DNA from: Leifsonia sp. TF02-11
Lineage (GTDB): Bacteria; Actinomycetota; Actinomycetes; Actinomycetales; Microbacteriaceae
Direction of reading: 5' to 3'
Length of the DNA stretch: 52,400 nt
Assembly (NCBI RefSeq): GCF_017565305.1
Contig: NZ_JAGEKP010000020.1
Coordinates: 1 to 52,400, forward strand
Positions within the stretch are counted from its first letter, which is position 1. The number at the start of each line of letters is the position of its first letter. Below the pieces are notes generated by a model. The model searched no databases. It was given only the letters and a program-made list of their open reading frames with translations, and was not told where the DNA came from. A program made the position numbers and the translations under genes. Below, in pieces: positions 7,766 through 15,775 of the stretch.

Positions 7766-8980
7766 ATGACCGCACAACGCAGCGTCGAGGAACACGTCGA
7801 CCACGTCACCCGGCTGCTGGCGCCGCTGACCGCTGAGCCCGAACGGGAGGCCGTTCCGCTCGCCGAGGCCGCCGGCCGGGTCGCGGCGGTGGACGTGCGC
7901 TCGGAGGTCGACCTGCCGCTGTTCCGCAACTCGCAGATGGACGGCTTCGCCGTTCGCGCTGCGGACGTCGCGCACGTCCCCGTCGCGCTCGAGGTCAGCG
8001 GCGACGTCCCCGCCGGCCACGAAGTGCCGCTCGTGCTCGCCGCGGGCACCGCCATCCGCATCATGACGGGAGCGCCGGTGCCGAGCGGCGCCGATGCCAT
8101 CGTGCCCGTGGAGGACACCGAGCTCGTACTCGGCAGGGACGACGATCTCGCCGGCGCTGTCGTCGAGATCCGACGGCCGCGGAAACGCGGGGAGTTCGTG
8201 CGCGAGCGCGGGAGCGACCTCCACCGCGGCGAGGTGCTGGTGCGCGCGGGAACGCGCCTGGCCCCGCGGCATCTGGCCGCGCTGGCGGCGGCCGGCGTCA
8301 CGACGGTCGACGTCCGGGCACGGCTGCGGGTCGCGGTGCTCACCACCGGGTCCGAGCTCGCCACTCCGGGCGAGGGCGTACGGTTCGGCCAGGTCTTCGA
8401 CGCGAACGGCGTCGCCCTCGCCGCCCTCGTCGAGGAGGCCGGCGCCGTGGTCTCGCTGCGCGCGAGCAGCGACGACGACCCGGAGGCGTTCGCGCGGGTC
8501 TTCGACGCCGCCGTCGCTGCCAGCGACCTCGTGGTGACCTCCGGGGGGATCTCGAAGGGCGCATACGAGGTCGTCCGTGAGGTGCTCCTCCCCCGCGGCG
8601 CCGAGGTCACGACCGTCGCGATGCAGCCGGGCGGCCCGCAAGCGACGGCGGTCGTCGACGGCGTGCCTGTGCTCTGCTTCCCCGGCAACCCGGTCAGCAC
8701 CCAGGTGTCGTTCGCCGTCTTCCTGCGTGCAGCGCTGCGCGAAGCGGCCGGCCTCCCCGCGCTGCCGACGCGCCGCCTCCGGCTGGCGGAATCCGTGCGC
8801 TCCGTGCCGGGCAAGCGGCAGTTCCTCCGCGGCCGCGTCGGCGCCGACGGCGTCGCGCCGGTGTCCGGTCCCAGCTCGCACCTGGTGGCCGCCATGGCGA
8901 ACGCGGACGTGCTCATCGACCTGCCCGCCGACGCGGAGGCCGTCGAGGCCGGCGCGGACGTGACAGTCTGGACGCTATGA
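7766..8980 (+). CDS. moeA: Molybdopterin molybdenumtransferase MoeA
   Basis: This 404-residue cytoplasmic enzyme inserts molybdate into adenylated molybdopterin. Family landmarks are MDGFAVRA, SGDVPAGHE, IMTGAPVPSGADAIVPVE, TTGSELATPG, VTSGGISKGAYE and CFPGNPVST, in the normal order and over the normal length. A near-consensus -10 (GATACT) ends 6 nt before the ATG, so it may have its own leaderless promoter. Its stop overlaps the next start as ATGA. Confidence 0.96.
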   Translation: MTAQRSVEEHVDHVTRLLAPLTAEPEREAVPLAEAAGRVAAVDVRSEVDLPLFRNSQMDGFAVRAADVAHVPVALEVSGDVPAGHEVPLVLAAGTAIRIMTGAPVPSGADAIVPVEDTELVLGRDDDLAGAVVEIRRPRKRGEFVRERGSDLHRGEVLVRAGTRLAPRHLAALAAAGVTTVDVRARLRVAVLTTGSELATPGEGVRFGQVFDANGVALAALVEEAGAVVSLRASSDDDPEAFARVFDAAVAASDLVVTSGGISKGAYEVVREVLLPRGAEVTTVAMQPGGPQATAVVDGVPVLCFPGNPVSTQVSFAVFLRAALREAAGLPALPTRRLRLAESVRSVPGKRQFLRGRVGADGVAPVSGPSSHLVAAMANADVLIDLPADAEAVEAGADVTVWTL

Positions 8981-9984
8981 GCGAGCTCACCCACCTGGAC
9001 GCCGACGGCCGCGCCCGTATGGTCGACGTCGGCGCGAAACCGGAGACCGACCGGGAGGCCGTCGCGCGCGGCCGCCTCGTGACGACGCCGGAGGTGGTGC
9101 GGCTGGTCGCGGCCGACGATCTGCCCAAGGCCGACGTGCTGGCCACCGCGCGCATCGCCGGCATCACGGGCGCCAAGCGCACGAGCGACCTCATCCCGCT
9201 CTGCCACCCGCTGCCGCTGACCTCGGTGCGGGTCGATTTCACACTCGACGAGGCGGCGGGTGCCATCGAGGTGGAGGCCGTCGCCCGCACCCGCGGCCGC
9301 ACCGGGGTCGAGATGGAGGCGCTGACCGCCGTCGCTGTCGCCGGACTGACCCTGCATGACATGGTGAAGGCGGTCGACCCGGCGGCGAGCATGACCGACG
9401 TGCGGCTGGTCGCCAAGAGCGGCGGCAAGCGCGGCGACTGGCGCCGGCCCGGTGAGATGGACCTCCCGGCGTCGGCCGCGATCGCTCCGCCCGCGCCTGC
9501 TCGACCCGACGACGCCGTCGTCCTCGTCGCCTCCACGCGTGCGGCAGCGGGAGCGGCGGCCGACACGACCGGCCCGGTCATCGCGGACTGGCTCGCCGGG
9601 CAGGGCCTGCGGGCCGAGGTGCGCGTCGTCGCCGACGCCGACATCGCGGGCGCCCTGCGCGCAGTGGTCGCCGAGCGACCCGGCGTCGTCATCACCACAG
9701 GAGGCACCGGGGTGTCCGCGGACGACCGGACCCCGGAGGCGACCGCCGCGGTGCTCGACCGCGAGCTCCCCGGCCTCGCCGACGCGCTGCGCGCACGCGG
9801 CGCCGCCTCCACCCCCCTCGCCGCGCTCAGTCGCGGCCTCGCCGGTGTCGCCGGCACGACCCTCGTCGTGAACCTCCCCGGTTCGCGCGGCGGGGTCGCC
9901 GACGGCCTGGCGGTACTGGAGCCCGTGCTCGCGCACCTGCTCGACCAGCTGCGCGGCGGCGACCACGACGGGGCGGCGCGATGA
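8977..9984 (+). CDS. moaCB: Bifunctional MoaC-MogA fusion
   Basis: The 335-residue product joins two cofactor enzymes. Residues 1-160 are cyclic pyranopterin monophosphate synthase MoaC (LIPLCHPLPLTSV, RTGVEMEALTAV, HDMVKAVDPAASM with the catalytic Asp/Lys). After an Ala/Pro linker, residues 170-330 are the molybdopterin adenylyltransferase MogA/MoaB (TTGPVIADWL, VVITTGGTGVSADDRTPEAT, VVNLPGSRGG). It therefore carries out both the first-stage rearrangement with MoaA and the adenylation before MoeA. It overlaps moeA and moaE by four bases each. This fusion is known in actinobacteria. Confidence 0.94.
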   Translation: MSELTHLDADGRARMVDVGAKPETDREAVARGRLVTTPEVVRLVAADDLPKADVLATARIAGITGAKRTSDLIPLCHPLPLTSVRVDFTLDEAAGAIEVEAVARTRGRTGVEMEALTAVAVAGLTLHDMVKAVDPAASMTDVRLVAKSGGKRGDWRRPGEMDLPASAAIAPPAPARPDDAVVLVASTRAAAGAAADTTGPVIADWLAGQGLRAEVRVVADADIAGALRAVVAERPGVVITTGGTGVSADDRTPEATAAVLDRELPGLADALRARGAASTPLAALSRGLAGVAGTTLVVNLPGSRGGVADGLAVLEPVLAHLLDQLRGGDHDGAAR

Positions 9985-10394
9985 GTGCGGTGTTCGCGGA
10001 CGTCTCCGACCGTCCCCTCGACCCGTCGACCTTGGACGCGTTCGTCTGGCGCAAGGAGGCTGGGGCGGTGGTCGCGTTCCAGGGCATCGTGCGCGATCAC
10101 GACGGCGGGCGGCCCGTCGTCTCGCTCGACTACCGCGCACACCCGGAAGCCGCCGCCTTCCTGCAGGCCTGCTGCGAGGAGGTCGCCGAGCGCACCGGCC
10201 TCCGGGTCGCCGCCGTGCACCGGGTCGGCTCGCTCACCATCGGCGACCTCGCCCTCATCGCCGCCGTCGCCGCACCGCACCGCGCCGAGGCGTTCGCCGC
10301 GTGCGCAGAGCTCGTCGAGCTCATCAAGTCGCGTGTGCCGATCTGGAAACGACAGCACTTCTCCGACGGCGAGTCGGAGTGGGTCGGCCTCTGA
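9981..10394 (+). CDS. moaE: Molybdopterin synthase catalytic subunit MoaE
   Basis: This 137-residue protein is the large subunit of molybdopterin synthase, which adds two sulfurs to cyclic pyranopterin using MoaD thiocarboxylate. The signature near the C-terminus, KSRVPIWKRQHFSDGESEW, carries the conserved active-site lysines. The N-terminal VVAFQGIVRDHDGG and HRVGSLTIGD are also typical. Its partner moaD is encoded 4 kb away on the other strand (14405-14656). The start overlaps the preceding stop. Confidence 0.95.
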   Translation: MSAVFADVSDRPLDPSTLDAFVWRKEAGAVVAFQGIVRDHDGGRPVVSLDYRAHPEAAAFLQACCEEVAERTGLRVAAVHRVGSLTIGDLALIAAVAAPHRAEAFAACAELVELIKSRVPIWKRQHFSDGESEWVGL

Positions 10395-10427
10395 TCCTTC
10401 CTCTCGATTTCTCCGCATCTGCCGGTC

Positions 10428-10433
10428 TAGAGT
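10428..10433 (+). promoter_or_regulatory. -10 box TAGAGT upstream of mop-modABC
   Basis: TAGAGT ends 7 nt before the ATG at 10441, suggesting a leaderless transcript that starts the mop-modABC unit separately from the moe-moa genes. Confidence 0.5.
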
Positions 10434-10440
10434 TCTTCTC

Positions 10441-10845
10441 ATGCCGCAGATACGGGTACGGGACGCCGCCGCGTTCTTGGGAGTGAGCGACGACACGGTG
10501 CGTCGCTGGGTCGACGCCGGTCTCCTTTCGAGCACGAAGGACGAGGGTGGGCGGACCGTCGTCGACGGACTCGAGCTCGCCAGGATGGCCAAGCAGAACG
10601 CCGTGCTCCCCGCCGACCCGGCCGGCGTCGGCCGCTCGGCCCGCAACCGGTTCGTCGGAATCGTCACCGACCTCGTCGTCGACAAGGTCATGGCTCAGGT
10701 GGAGCTGCAGTGCGGCCCGCACCGCGTCGTGTCGCTGATCAGCAGCGAGGCCGCGCGCGAGCTCGGGCTGGAGCTGGGATCGGTCGCGGTCGCGGTGGTC
10801 AAAGCCACCAACGTCATCGTCGAAACCGCGGCGGTAGCCGAATGA
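10441..10845 (+). CDS. MerR-like HTH plus Mop/TOBE molybdate-binding protein
   Basis: The 134-residue protein has an N-terminal helix-turn-helix of the excisionase/MerR type (VRDAAAFLGVSDDTVRRWVD, residues 5-24) and a C-terminal molybdopterin-binding TOBE domain (NRFVGIVTDLVVDKVMAQVE, then LGLELGSVAVAVVKATNVIVE). Proteins of this layout bind molybdate or tungstate and are candidate regulators or storage proteins. It overlaps modA by four bases, so it may control the transporter operon it belongs to. The target site was not identified. Confidence 0.85.
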   Translation: MPQIRVRDAAAFLGVSDDTVRRWVDAGLLSSTKDEGGRTVVDGLELARMAKQNAVLPADPAGVGRSARNRFVGIVTDLVVDKVMAQVELQCGPHRVVSLISSEAARELGLELGSVAVAVVKATNVIVETAAVAE

Positions 10846-11657
10846 GCGGCATCCGCAGGAGAACGGGCAGCAGGCTCGCGATCGCCGGAGCCGCGCTCGC
10901 GGCCGTGCTGCTCGCCACGACCGGGTGCTCGGCGGACGCGTCGGCGCCCGCGGCGTCGCCGACGCCAACGAAGCACGCGATCACCGGAACGATCACGGTC
11001 TTCGCCGCGGCCTCCCTCACCAAGACGTTCACGGAGCTCGGCCGGGAGTTCGAGAAGACGAACCCGGGCAGCACCGTCACCTTCAGCTTCGCCGGGTCGT
11101 CCGACCTGGTCACGCAGCTGACCGGGGGCGCGCCGGCCGACGTCTTCGCCTCGGCGGACGATAAGAACATGAAGAAGGCCATCGGTGCGGGCGTCACCGG
11201 CGGCGATCCCGTCGATTTCGCCACCAACGTGCTCGCAATCGCCGTGCCTCCCGGAAACCCCGCGCACATCACCGCGTGGGCGGACCTCGCCAAGCCGGGC
11301 GTGAAGACGGTCGTCTGCGCTCCGCAGGTACCGTGCGGTGCCGCGACAGCCACGGTGGAGACGAACACGGGCGTGAAGCTGTCCCCGGTGAGCCAGGAGT
11401 CGTCGGTCACCGACGTGCTCGGCAAGGTCTCCTCCGGCGAGGCCGACGCCGGCGTCGTCTACGTGACCGATGTGAAGGGCGCGGGGAAGAGCGTCGACTC
11501 CGTACCGTTCCCCGAGGCGGAGGGCGTGGTCAACACCTATCCGATCGTCGCGATCAGGCAGGGACCGAACGTCACGGGGGCCGCCGCCTTCATCGCGTAC
11601 GTGACGGGGCCGGAGGGCAAGAAGGTGCTCGAGGCGGCCGGCTTCGGCACGCCGTGA
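10842..11657 (+). CDS. modA: Molybdate ABC transporter substrate-binding lipoprotein
   Basis: This 271-residue secreted binding protein has a basic N-terminus, a hydrophobic stretch and a lipobox LLATTGC with C29 as the lipidated residue. The mature part starts with an Ala/Pro/Ser spacer, then [16 protein letters not shown] and [13 protein letters not shown], which are ModA substrate-pocket regions. It captures molybdate outside the membrane for ModBC. It overlaps both the mop gene and modB. Confidence 0.95.
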   Translation: MSGIRRRTGSRLAIAGAALAAVLLATTGCSADASAPAASPTPTKHAITGTITVFAAASLTKTFTELGREFEKTNPGSTVTFSFAGSSDLVTQLTGGAPADVFASADDKNMKKAIGAGVTGGDPVDFATNVLAIAVPPGNPAHITAWADLAKPGVKTVVCAPQVPCGAATATVETNTGVKLSPVSQESSVTDVLGKVSSGEADAGVVYVTDVKGAGKSVDSVPFPEAEGVVNTYPIVAIRQGPNVTGAAAFIAYVTGPEGKKVLEAAGFGTP

Positions 11658-12457
11658 CCCGCCGGAAGGCGGCGGACGCGTCAGCGACCGGCATCCCGGG
11701 CTGGATCCTCGTCGTCGCCGCGCTCGGGGCGCTCTTCGTCCTGCTGCCGATCGTCGCGATGGTGACCCGCGTGAACTGGCCGCAGTTCGGTGCACTCATC
11801 ACCTCGCAGGAGTCGATCGACGCGCTGCTGCTGAGCCTGCGCACCTCGCTCACCGCGACCCTGGGCTGCCTCGTGCTCGGCATCCCGATGGCGATCGTGC
11901 TCGCCCGCGTGCCGTTTCGTGGCAGGGGTCTCGTCCGCGCGATCGTGCTGCTGCCGCTGGTGCTGCCGCCTGTGGTCGGCGGTCTGGCGCTGCTCGCCCT
12001 CTACGGCCGGCGCGGCCTCCTCGAGGGAGCCATCCCGATCGCGTTCTCCACCCCCGCCGTCATCATCGCGCAGACGTTCGTCGCCCTGCCGTTCCTCGTG
12101 CTGAGCCTGGAGGGGGCGCTGCGGACCACCGGCGAGCGCTACGAGGCCGTCGCCGCCACGCTCGGCGCCGGGCCGTCGTCGGTGTTGTTCCGTGTGACGC
12201 TGCCGCTCGTCGCCCCCGCGATCGTCTCCGGGGCGATCCTGTCGTTCGCCAGGGCCCTCGGCGAGTTCGGTGCCACGCTGACCTTCGCCGGCAGCCTGCA
12301 GGGGACCACGCGCACCCTTCCCCTGGAGATCTATCTGCAGCGGGAGACCGATCCCGACGCGGCGGTGGCGCTGTCGCTGGTGCTCATGGCGGTCGCGATC
12401 GCCGTCGTCGCCGTCGCCCACGGTGCCGGGGAGCCGCTGCGGCGGAGGACGACATGA
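11654..12457 (+). CDS. modB: Molybdate ABC transporter permease
   Basis: The 267-residue integral membrane protein starts at a GTG that overlaps the modA stop. Five or so helices are visible, with the ABC-interaction loop [20 protein letters not shown] about two-thirds along. The residues [19 protein letters not shown] near the C-terminus are typical of ModB. It forms the channel of the molybdate importer and overlaps modC by four bases. Confidence 0.95.
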   Translation: MTRRKAADASATGIPGWILVVAALGALFVLLPIVAMVTRVNWPQFGALITSQESIDALLLSLRTSLTATLGCLVLGIPMAIVLARVPFRGRGLVRAIVLLPLVLPPVVGGLALLALYGRRGLLEGAIPIAFSTPAVIIAQTFVALPFLVLSLEGALRTTGERYEAVAATLGAGPSSVLFRVTLPLVAPAIVSGAILSFARALGEFGATLTFAGSLQGTTRTLPLEIYLQRETDPDAAVALSLVLMAVAIAVVAVAHGAGEPLRRRTT

Positions 12458-13491
12458 CGCTGCAGTTCTCCGCGCGCGTCGCCGACCGCGATGTCGACGT
12501 CGCGCTGAGCCTGGCCTCCGGCGAGACGCTCGCTCTGCTCGGGCCCAACGGGGCGGGCAAGTCGACGGTCCTCGGCGTGCTCGCCGGACTGATCCGACCC
12601 GATGACGGACGGGCGACGCTGGCCGACGACACCCTCTTCGACCTCCCGACCAGCTGGCTGGCGCCGCACCGGCGCGCGATCGCACTGCTCGCGCAGGACG
12701 CCCTGCTGTTCCCGCACCTGACCGTGCGCCGGAACGTCGAGTTCGCCCCGCGCTCGTCCGGTGTCTCGCGGGCGGCGGCCCGCGCGAAAGCCGACGAGTG
12801 GCTGGACCGCACCGGCGTCCGCCCGCTGGCCGACCGCCGGCCGGGCGACCTCTCGGGAGGGCAGGCCCAGCGGGTGGCGATCGCACGCGCGCTCGCCGCC
12901 GAACCGGAGCTGATCCTCCTCGACGAGCCACTCGCCTCGCTCGACGTCGCCGTGGCCGGCGAACTGCGCGGGATGCTGGCCGACGTGCTCTCCGGGCGCA
13001 CCGCGATCGTGGTGACGCACGACGCCCTCGACGCGTACCTGCTCGCGGATCGCGTCGCCGTGCTGCACGGCGGCCGGGTCGTGGAGGAGGGCCCGACACG
13101 GGAGGTCCTCACGCATCCGCGCCACCCGTTCACCGCCGAGCTCGCCGGCCTCAGCCTCCTCACCGGAGTGCGAACGGCCGGGGGCCTGGTGACGGACGAC
13201 GGCCTCGCGCTCGACGGGACGCCGACGGCGCCCATCGCGCCGGGGCGCCCGGTCACCGCGGTGGTGCGGCCGTCGGCCGTGACCCTCCGGGCGGGCGGCG
13301 GGCCGGACGGCGGTGCCGGCATCGCCGCCGCCGTGACCGCCTTGGAGCCCCGCGACGACCTCGTGCGGGTCCGCACCGACCGCCTCACCGCGCTCGTGCC
13401 CGCCGCCGTCGTCGCGGAACTGCGCCTCACCATCGGAGCCCGCGTCACGCTCACCGTGCCCCCCGCCGAGGTCCGCATCTCCCCCACTTGA
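12454..13491 (+). CDS. modC: Molybdate ABC transporter ATPase
   Basis: This 345-residue ATPase has Walker [10 protein letters not shown] at 30-38, the ABC signature [16 protein letters not shown] and Walker [15 protein letters not shown]-terminal TOBE-type domain (about 245-340) probably senses molybdate. It is the last gene of the mop-modABC unit. Downstream there is no gene for 515 bases; instead a CGCCG tandem run at 13494-13515 and the palindrome array follow, with a convergent gene beyond. Confidence 0.95.
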   Translation: MTLQFSARVADRDVDVALSLASGETLALLGPNGAGKSTVLGVLAGLIRPDDGRATLADDTLFDLPTSWLAPHRRAIALLAQDALLFPHLTVRRNVEFAPRSSGVSRAAARAKADEWLDRTGVRPLADRRPGDLSGGQAQRVAIARALAAEPELILLDEPLASLDVAVAGELRGMLADVLSGRTAIVVTHDALDAYLLADRVAVLHGGRVVEEGPTREVLTHPRHPFTAELAGLSLLTGVRTAGGLVTDDGLALDGTPTAPIAPGRPVTAVVRPSAVTLRAGGGPDGGAGIAAAVTALEPRDDLVRVRTDRLTALVPAAVVAELRLTIGARVTLTVPPAEVRISPT

Positions 13492-13493
13492 CG

Positions 13494-13515
13494 CGCCGCG
13501 CCGCGCCGCGCCGCG
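13494..13515. repeat. CGCCG simple tandem run after modC
   Basis: A CGCCG pentamer repeats about four times directly after the modC stop codon. It is a low-complexity tract with no evident function and sits at the left border of the gene-free interval 13492-14006. Confidence 0.7.
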
Positions 13516-13554
13516 CACCGCCGCTCCGCACCGCTCGCTTCGCCCCGCACCGAG

Positions 13555-13607
13555 TTTCGTCACGAATCCCCACATTCGTGCCACGAATCACGACATTCGT
13601 CACGAAT
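13555..13607. repeat. Palindrome unit 1
   Basis: Palindrome centres are at 13561, 13581 and 13601. The spacers are TCCCCACA and TCACGACA. The left 33 bp are the inverted copy of the right end of unit 5. Confidence 0.95.
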
Positions 13608-13641
13608 GTCGACACCCCTGAACACCGCCGGCAGGCACGCG

Positions 13642-13694
13642 ATTCGTCACGAATCCCCACATTCGTGCCACGAATCGCCAAATTCGTCACGAAA
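13642..13694. repeat. Palindrome unit 2
   Basis: Centres are at 13648, 13668 and 13688. The spacers are TCCCCACA and TCGCCAAA. The first two palindromes and their spacer are identical to those of unit 1. Confidence 0.95.
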
Positions 13695-13744
13695 ACCACG
13701 CAGCCTGAGCTCCGCGCCAACCGAGCCTCGCCGACGGGCAGACG

Positions 13745-13797
13745 ATTCGTCACGAATCGCGACATTCGTGGCACGAATCGCGACATTCGTCACGAAT
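13745..13797. repeat. Palindrome unit 3 (array centre)
   Basis: Centres are at 13751, 13771 and 13791, with TCGCGACA in both spacers. Base 13771 is the symmetry point of the whole array. The 52-bp linkers on either side match at 42 of 52 positions. Confidence 0.95.
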
Positions 13798-13847
13798 CTC
13801 ACGCGGCCTGAGCCCCGCGCCAGCCGAGCCTCGCGGGCGGGCACGCG

Positions 13848-13900
13848 ATTCGTCACGAATATCGACATTCGTGGCACGAATCGCGACATTCGTCACGAAA
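13848..13900. repeat. Palindrome unit 4
   Basis: Centres are at 13854, 13874 and 13894. The spacers are TATCGACA and TCGCGACA. Confidence 0.95.
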
Positions 13901-13934
13901 GTCGATGCGTCCGAGCGTCGTCGACGGGGGCGCG

Positions 13935-13987
13935 ATTCGTCACGAATCGCGACATTCGTGGCACGAATGTGGGGATTCGTGACGAAT
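13935..13987. repeat. Palindrome unit 5 (right half inverted)
   Basis: Centres are at 13941, 13961 and 13981. The first palindrome extends to a 21-bp perfect one. The second spacer is TGTGGGGA, the reverse complement of the first spacer of units 1 and 2, and the last core is TTCGTGACGAA. Confidence 0.95.
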
Positions 13988-14006
13988 GTGGGCGGCGGAA
14001 GCGGCG

Positions 14007-14342
14007 TCAGGAGCCGAGCTTCATGCCGGCGGTGGCGTAGCCGCCGTCGGGGTTCTGCGACGGGCGCGGCTCGCCGAAGGCGGGGTTCGCCTTGCCCGGG
14101 AGGCTCTGCGGCGCGACGCGGAGGCGCGCGGCGCCCACGATCGCGGCCACGCACGCCGCGAGCAGCGCCACGCCGGCGACGACGAGCGCCCAGCCGGCCG
14201 CCTCCCCTCGGGTCAGCAGCACGATCCCGAACGGCAGAACCGCCCACGCGGCAACGCCGGCGACGACCGCCGCCACCACCGATAGCCGGAATCGCGCCTT
14301 GCGGCGGTTGATGCGGTCGAACTCCTGCATGTGTGCGCTCAT
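14007..14342 (-). CDS. Small two-helix membrane protein
   Basis: The 111-residue protein begins MSAHMQEFDRINRRKARFRL, then has two hydrophobic segments (SVVAAVVAGVAAWAVLPFGI and WALVVAGVALLAACVAAIVG) and a hydrophilic tail ending ATAGMKLGS. GGGGGAGG five bases before the ATG at 14342 supports this start. No family is recognised. Its stop faces modC across the palindrome array; it lies downstream of moaD on the same strand but is separated by 62 bp with a possible -10 (TAGGCT at 14382-14387), so it may be its own unit. Confidence 0.7.
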   Translation of the reverse strand: MSAHMQEFDRINRRKARFRLSVVAAVVAGVAAWAVLPFGIVLLTRGEAAGWALVVAGVALLAACVAAIVGAARLRVAPQSLPGKANPAFGEPRPSQNPDGGYATAGMKLGS

Positions 14343-14404
14343 GGCGACCTCCCCCAGACCAGGTCGAAACCTGTTGGCCGCAGCCTAGCGTACGGTTCCG
14401 TCGA

Positions 14405-14656
14405 TCAGCCTCCCGCGAACGGCGGAAGCACGTCCACCCGCTCGCCGATCACGGCCGCCGGGTCTCGTGAGACCACACCGTCGACCAGGAACGAGCCGTT
14501 GCGCAGCACCAGCCGCATCGCATCGCCGTAGCGGTGGGCGAGCTCCTCGCGCAGCGCTCCGACGGTCGGTTCGCCCAGCGACAGGCGCTCCTCCTCGCGC
14601 CCCGCCGCCTCCTCCGCCGCTGCGAAGTACCGCACCAGCACCGTCGTCTCAGCCAC
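14405..14656 (-). CDS. moaD: Molybdopterin synthase sulfur carrier MoaD
   Basis: This 83-residue ubiquitin-fold protein ends in the diagnostic Gly-Gly (VLPPFAGG), whose thiocarboxylate donates sulfur to molybdopterin. [12 protein letters not shown] at the N-terminus is typical. It should be activated by the MoeB-rhodanese protein at 6520-7695 and pair with MoaE. Its start overlaps the end of moaA by eight bases, so moaA-moaD are co-translated. Confidence 0.92.
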   Translation of the reverse strand: MAETTVLVRYFAAAEEAAGREEERLSLGEPTVGALREELAHRYGDAMRLVLRNGSFLVDGVVSRDPAAVIGERVDVLPPFAGG

Positions 14657-15713
14657 CGATCGCTCCCATGCTCCGCACCGGAGGGACGAATCCGGCGCGT
14701 TCCATCCCGTGCCCCGACTGCTTGTTCCACATCGCCCCGCGCCACCACCGGGCGATCTCGGCGTCGTCCGCGCCGCCGCGCAGCAGCGAGCGCAGGTCGG
14801 TCTCGTCGTCGCCGAACAGGCACGAGCGCACGGTGCCCTCCGCCGTGATCCTGGTGCGGTCGCACGCCGCGCAGAACGACCGCGTCACCGACGCGATGAT
14901 GCCGACCGTCGACGGGCCGCCGTCCACCAGCCACTCCTCTGCCGGCGCTGACGGGTCGTCGCGGCCGACCTCAACCAGGTCGAAGCGCGTCCGGAGGACG
15001 GCCAGCAATTCTTCGGCGGAGATCATGTTCTCGCGCAGCCAGGTGTGGTCGGCGTCGAGCGGCATCTGTTCGATGAACCGCAGCCGGCAGCCGTGTTCGA
15101 GCGCCCAGGCCAGGAGGTCGGGGGCGCCGGCGAGTGTCTGGCGCATCATCACGGCGTTCAGCTTGAGCGGCGTGAGCCCCGCGTCATGCGCTGCGGCGAT
15201 ACCGGCGAACACGGCGGGGAGGCGGTCTCGCCGGGTCAGCTCGGCGAAGTGCTCGCGGTCGACGGTGTCGAGCGAGATGTTCACGCGGTCCAGTCCGGCC
15301 GCCACCAGCGCAGGCAACCGGTGGTCGAGGCCGATGCCGTTCGTCGTGATACTGATGTCGATCGCCGGGGCCGCCGCGCGCGTCAAGCCGATGATCTCGG
15401 CCAGGTCCGCTCGCATCAACGGCTCGCCGCCGGTGAAACGCACCTCGCGGATACCGAGGTCGTGCACGCCGATGCCGACCAGCCGCGCGATCTCCACCGG
15501 CGTCAGCAGCTCGTCGCGCGGGATGGCCGGCAGGCCCTCCTCGGGCATGCAGTACGTGCAGCGCAGCGAGCACTTCTCGGTGACGGAGACGCGGAGGTCG
15601 CGGGCCACCCGACCGTGTCGGTCGAGGAGGCCGGGCACGTCGGGGCGCCCATCCACCCGCGGCTCCCCGCTCGCGCGCGCACTGCGCGGGAGTCCGAGAT
15701 TGACGGCGGCCAT
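14649..15713 (-). CDS. moaA: GTP 3',8-cyclase MoaA (radical SAM)
   Basis: The 354-residue radical SAM enzyme makes cyclic dehydro-GTP, the first step of molybdopterin synthesis. The SAM cluster motif is CSLRCTYC near residue 49; [13 protein letters not shown] follows. The second cluster uses [18 protein letters not shown] in the C-terminal third. The protein ends in the functionally required GG (MGAIGG). It acts with the MoaC half of the fusion protein. A TAGTCT box 6 nt before the ATG suggests a leaderless transcript, divergent from the 15776 molybdoenzyme gene. Confidence 0.96.
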   Translation of the reverse strand: MAAVNLGLPRSARASGEPRVDGRPDVPGLLDRHGRVARDLRVSVTEKCSLRCTYCMPEEGLPAIPRDELLTPVEIARLVGIGVHDLGIREVRFTGGEPLMRADLAEIIGLTRAAAPAIDISITTNGIGLDHRLPALVAAGLDRVNISLDTVDREHFAELTRRDRLPAVFAGIAAAHDAGLTPLKLNAVMMRQTLAGAPDLLAWALEHGCRLRFIEQMPLDADHTWLRENMISAEELLAVLRTRFDLVEVGRDDPSAPAEEWLVDGGPSTVGIIASVTRSFCAACDRTRITAEGTVRSCLFGDDETDLRSLLRGGADDAEIARWWRGAMWNKQSGHGMERAGFVPPVRSMGAIGG

Positions 15714-15719
15714 GCGTTC

Positions 15720-15725
15720 AGACTA
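15720..15725 (-). promoter_or_regulatory. -10 box TAGTCT for moaA
   Basis: On the minus strand TAGTCT ends 6 nt before the moaA ATG, indicating leaderless transcription of moaA-moaD. Confidence 0.5.
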
Positions 15726-15763
15726 GACCGACCGGGACATAGACCGTCGGCCGCGGCCCGCAT

Positions 15764-15769
15764 TATGCT
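15764..15769 (+). promoter_or_regulatory. -10 box TATGCT for the 15776 molybdoenzyme
   Basis: TATGCT ends 6 nt before the ATG at 15776. With the moaA box it makes a divergent pair of leaderless promoters in a 62-bp gap. Confidence 0.5.
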
Positions 15770-15775
15770 GCGCGC

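Larger units (their letters stand above)
13555..13987. repeat. Array of 15 phased palindromes in five 53-bp units
   Basis: Five units (13555-13607, 13642-13694, 13745-13797, 13848-13900, 13935-13987) each hold an 11-bp core TTCGTCACGAA, a 13-bp core TTCGTGGCACGAA (centre C in units 1-2), and another 11-bp core. Centres within a unit are always 20 bp apart, separated by 8-nt spacers, most often TCGCGACA. Linkers are 36, 52, 52 and 36 bp, so all 15 centres are mirror-symmetric about 13771. Bases 13556-13588 and 13954-13986 are perfect inverted copies. The array fills the gap between convergent 3' ends (modC and 14007-14342), so a promoter role is unlikely. It could be a protein-binding array, a two-way terminator, or a REP/BIME- or MITE-like element. 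I know of no described element with this layout. Confidence 0.95.

Noticed and set aside
2296-10140. An uninterrupted minus-strand frame of more than 2,600 codons
   Set aside because: Only the part up to 4851 has helicase motifs. The rest is antisense to moeA, moaCB, moaE and the molybdoenzyme, and is open because stop codons are rare in GC-rich antisense frames.
10395-10440. Moco riboswitch or ModE box upstream of mop-modABC
   Set aside because: Only 46 bases separate the genes, a leaderless -10 fits the start, and no such consensus is visible.
13555-13987. CRISPR array
   Set aside because: The repeats are internally palindromic with 8-nt spacers that are nearly identical, linkers are related to each other, and no cas genes are nearby.
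13555-13987. ParB parS cluster
   Set aside because: The core TTCGTCACGAA differs from the conserved parS TGTTTCACGTGAAACA, and parAB are not in the window. A parS-like function with another protein is still possible.
13606-14247. Open frames across the palindrome array on both strands (FVTN, RDIRGTN-type repeats)
   Set aside because: The repeat unit lacks stops in several frames, so repetitive peptides arise automatically. There is no ribosome binding site, and the same DNA is open on both strands.
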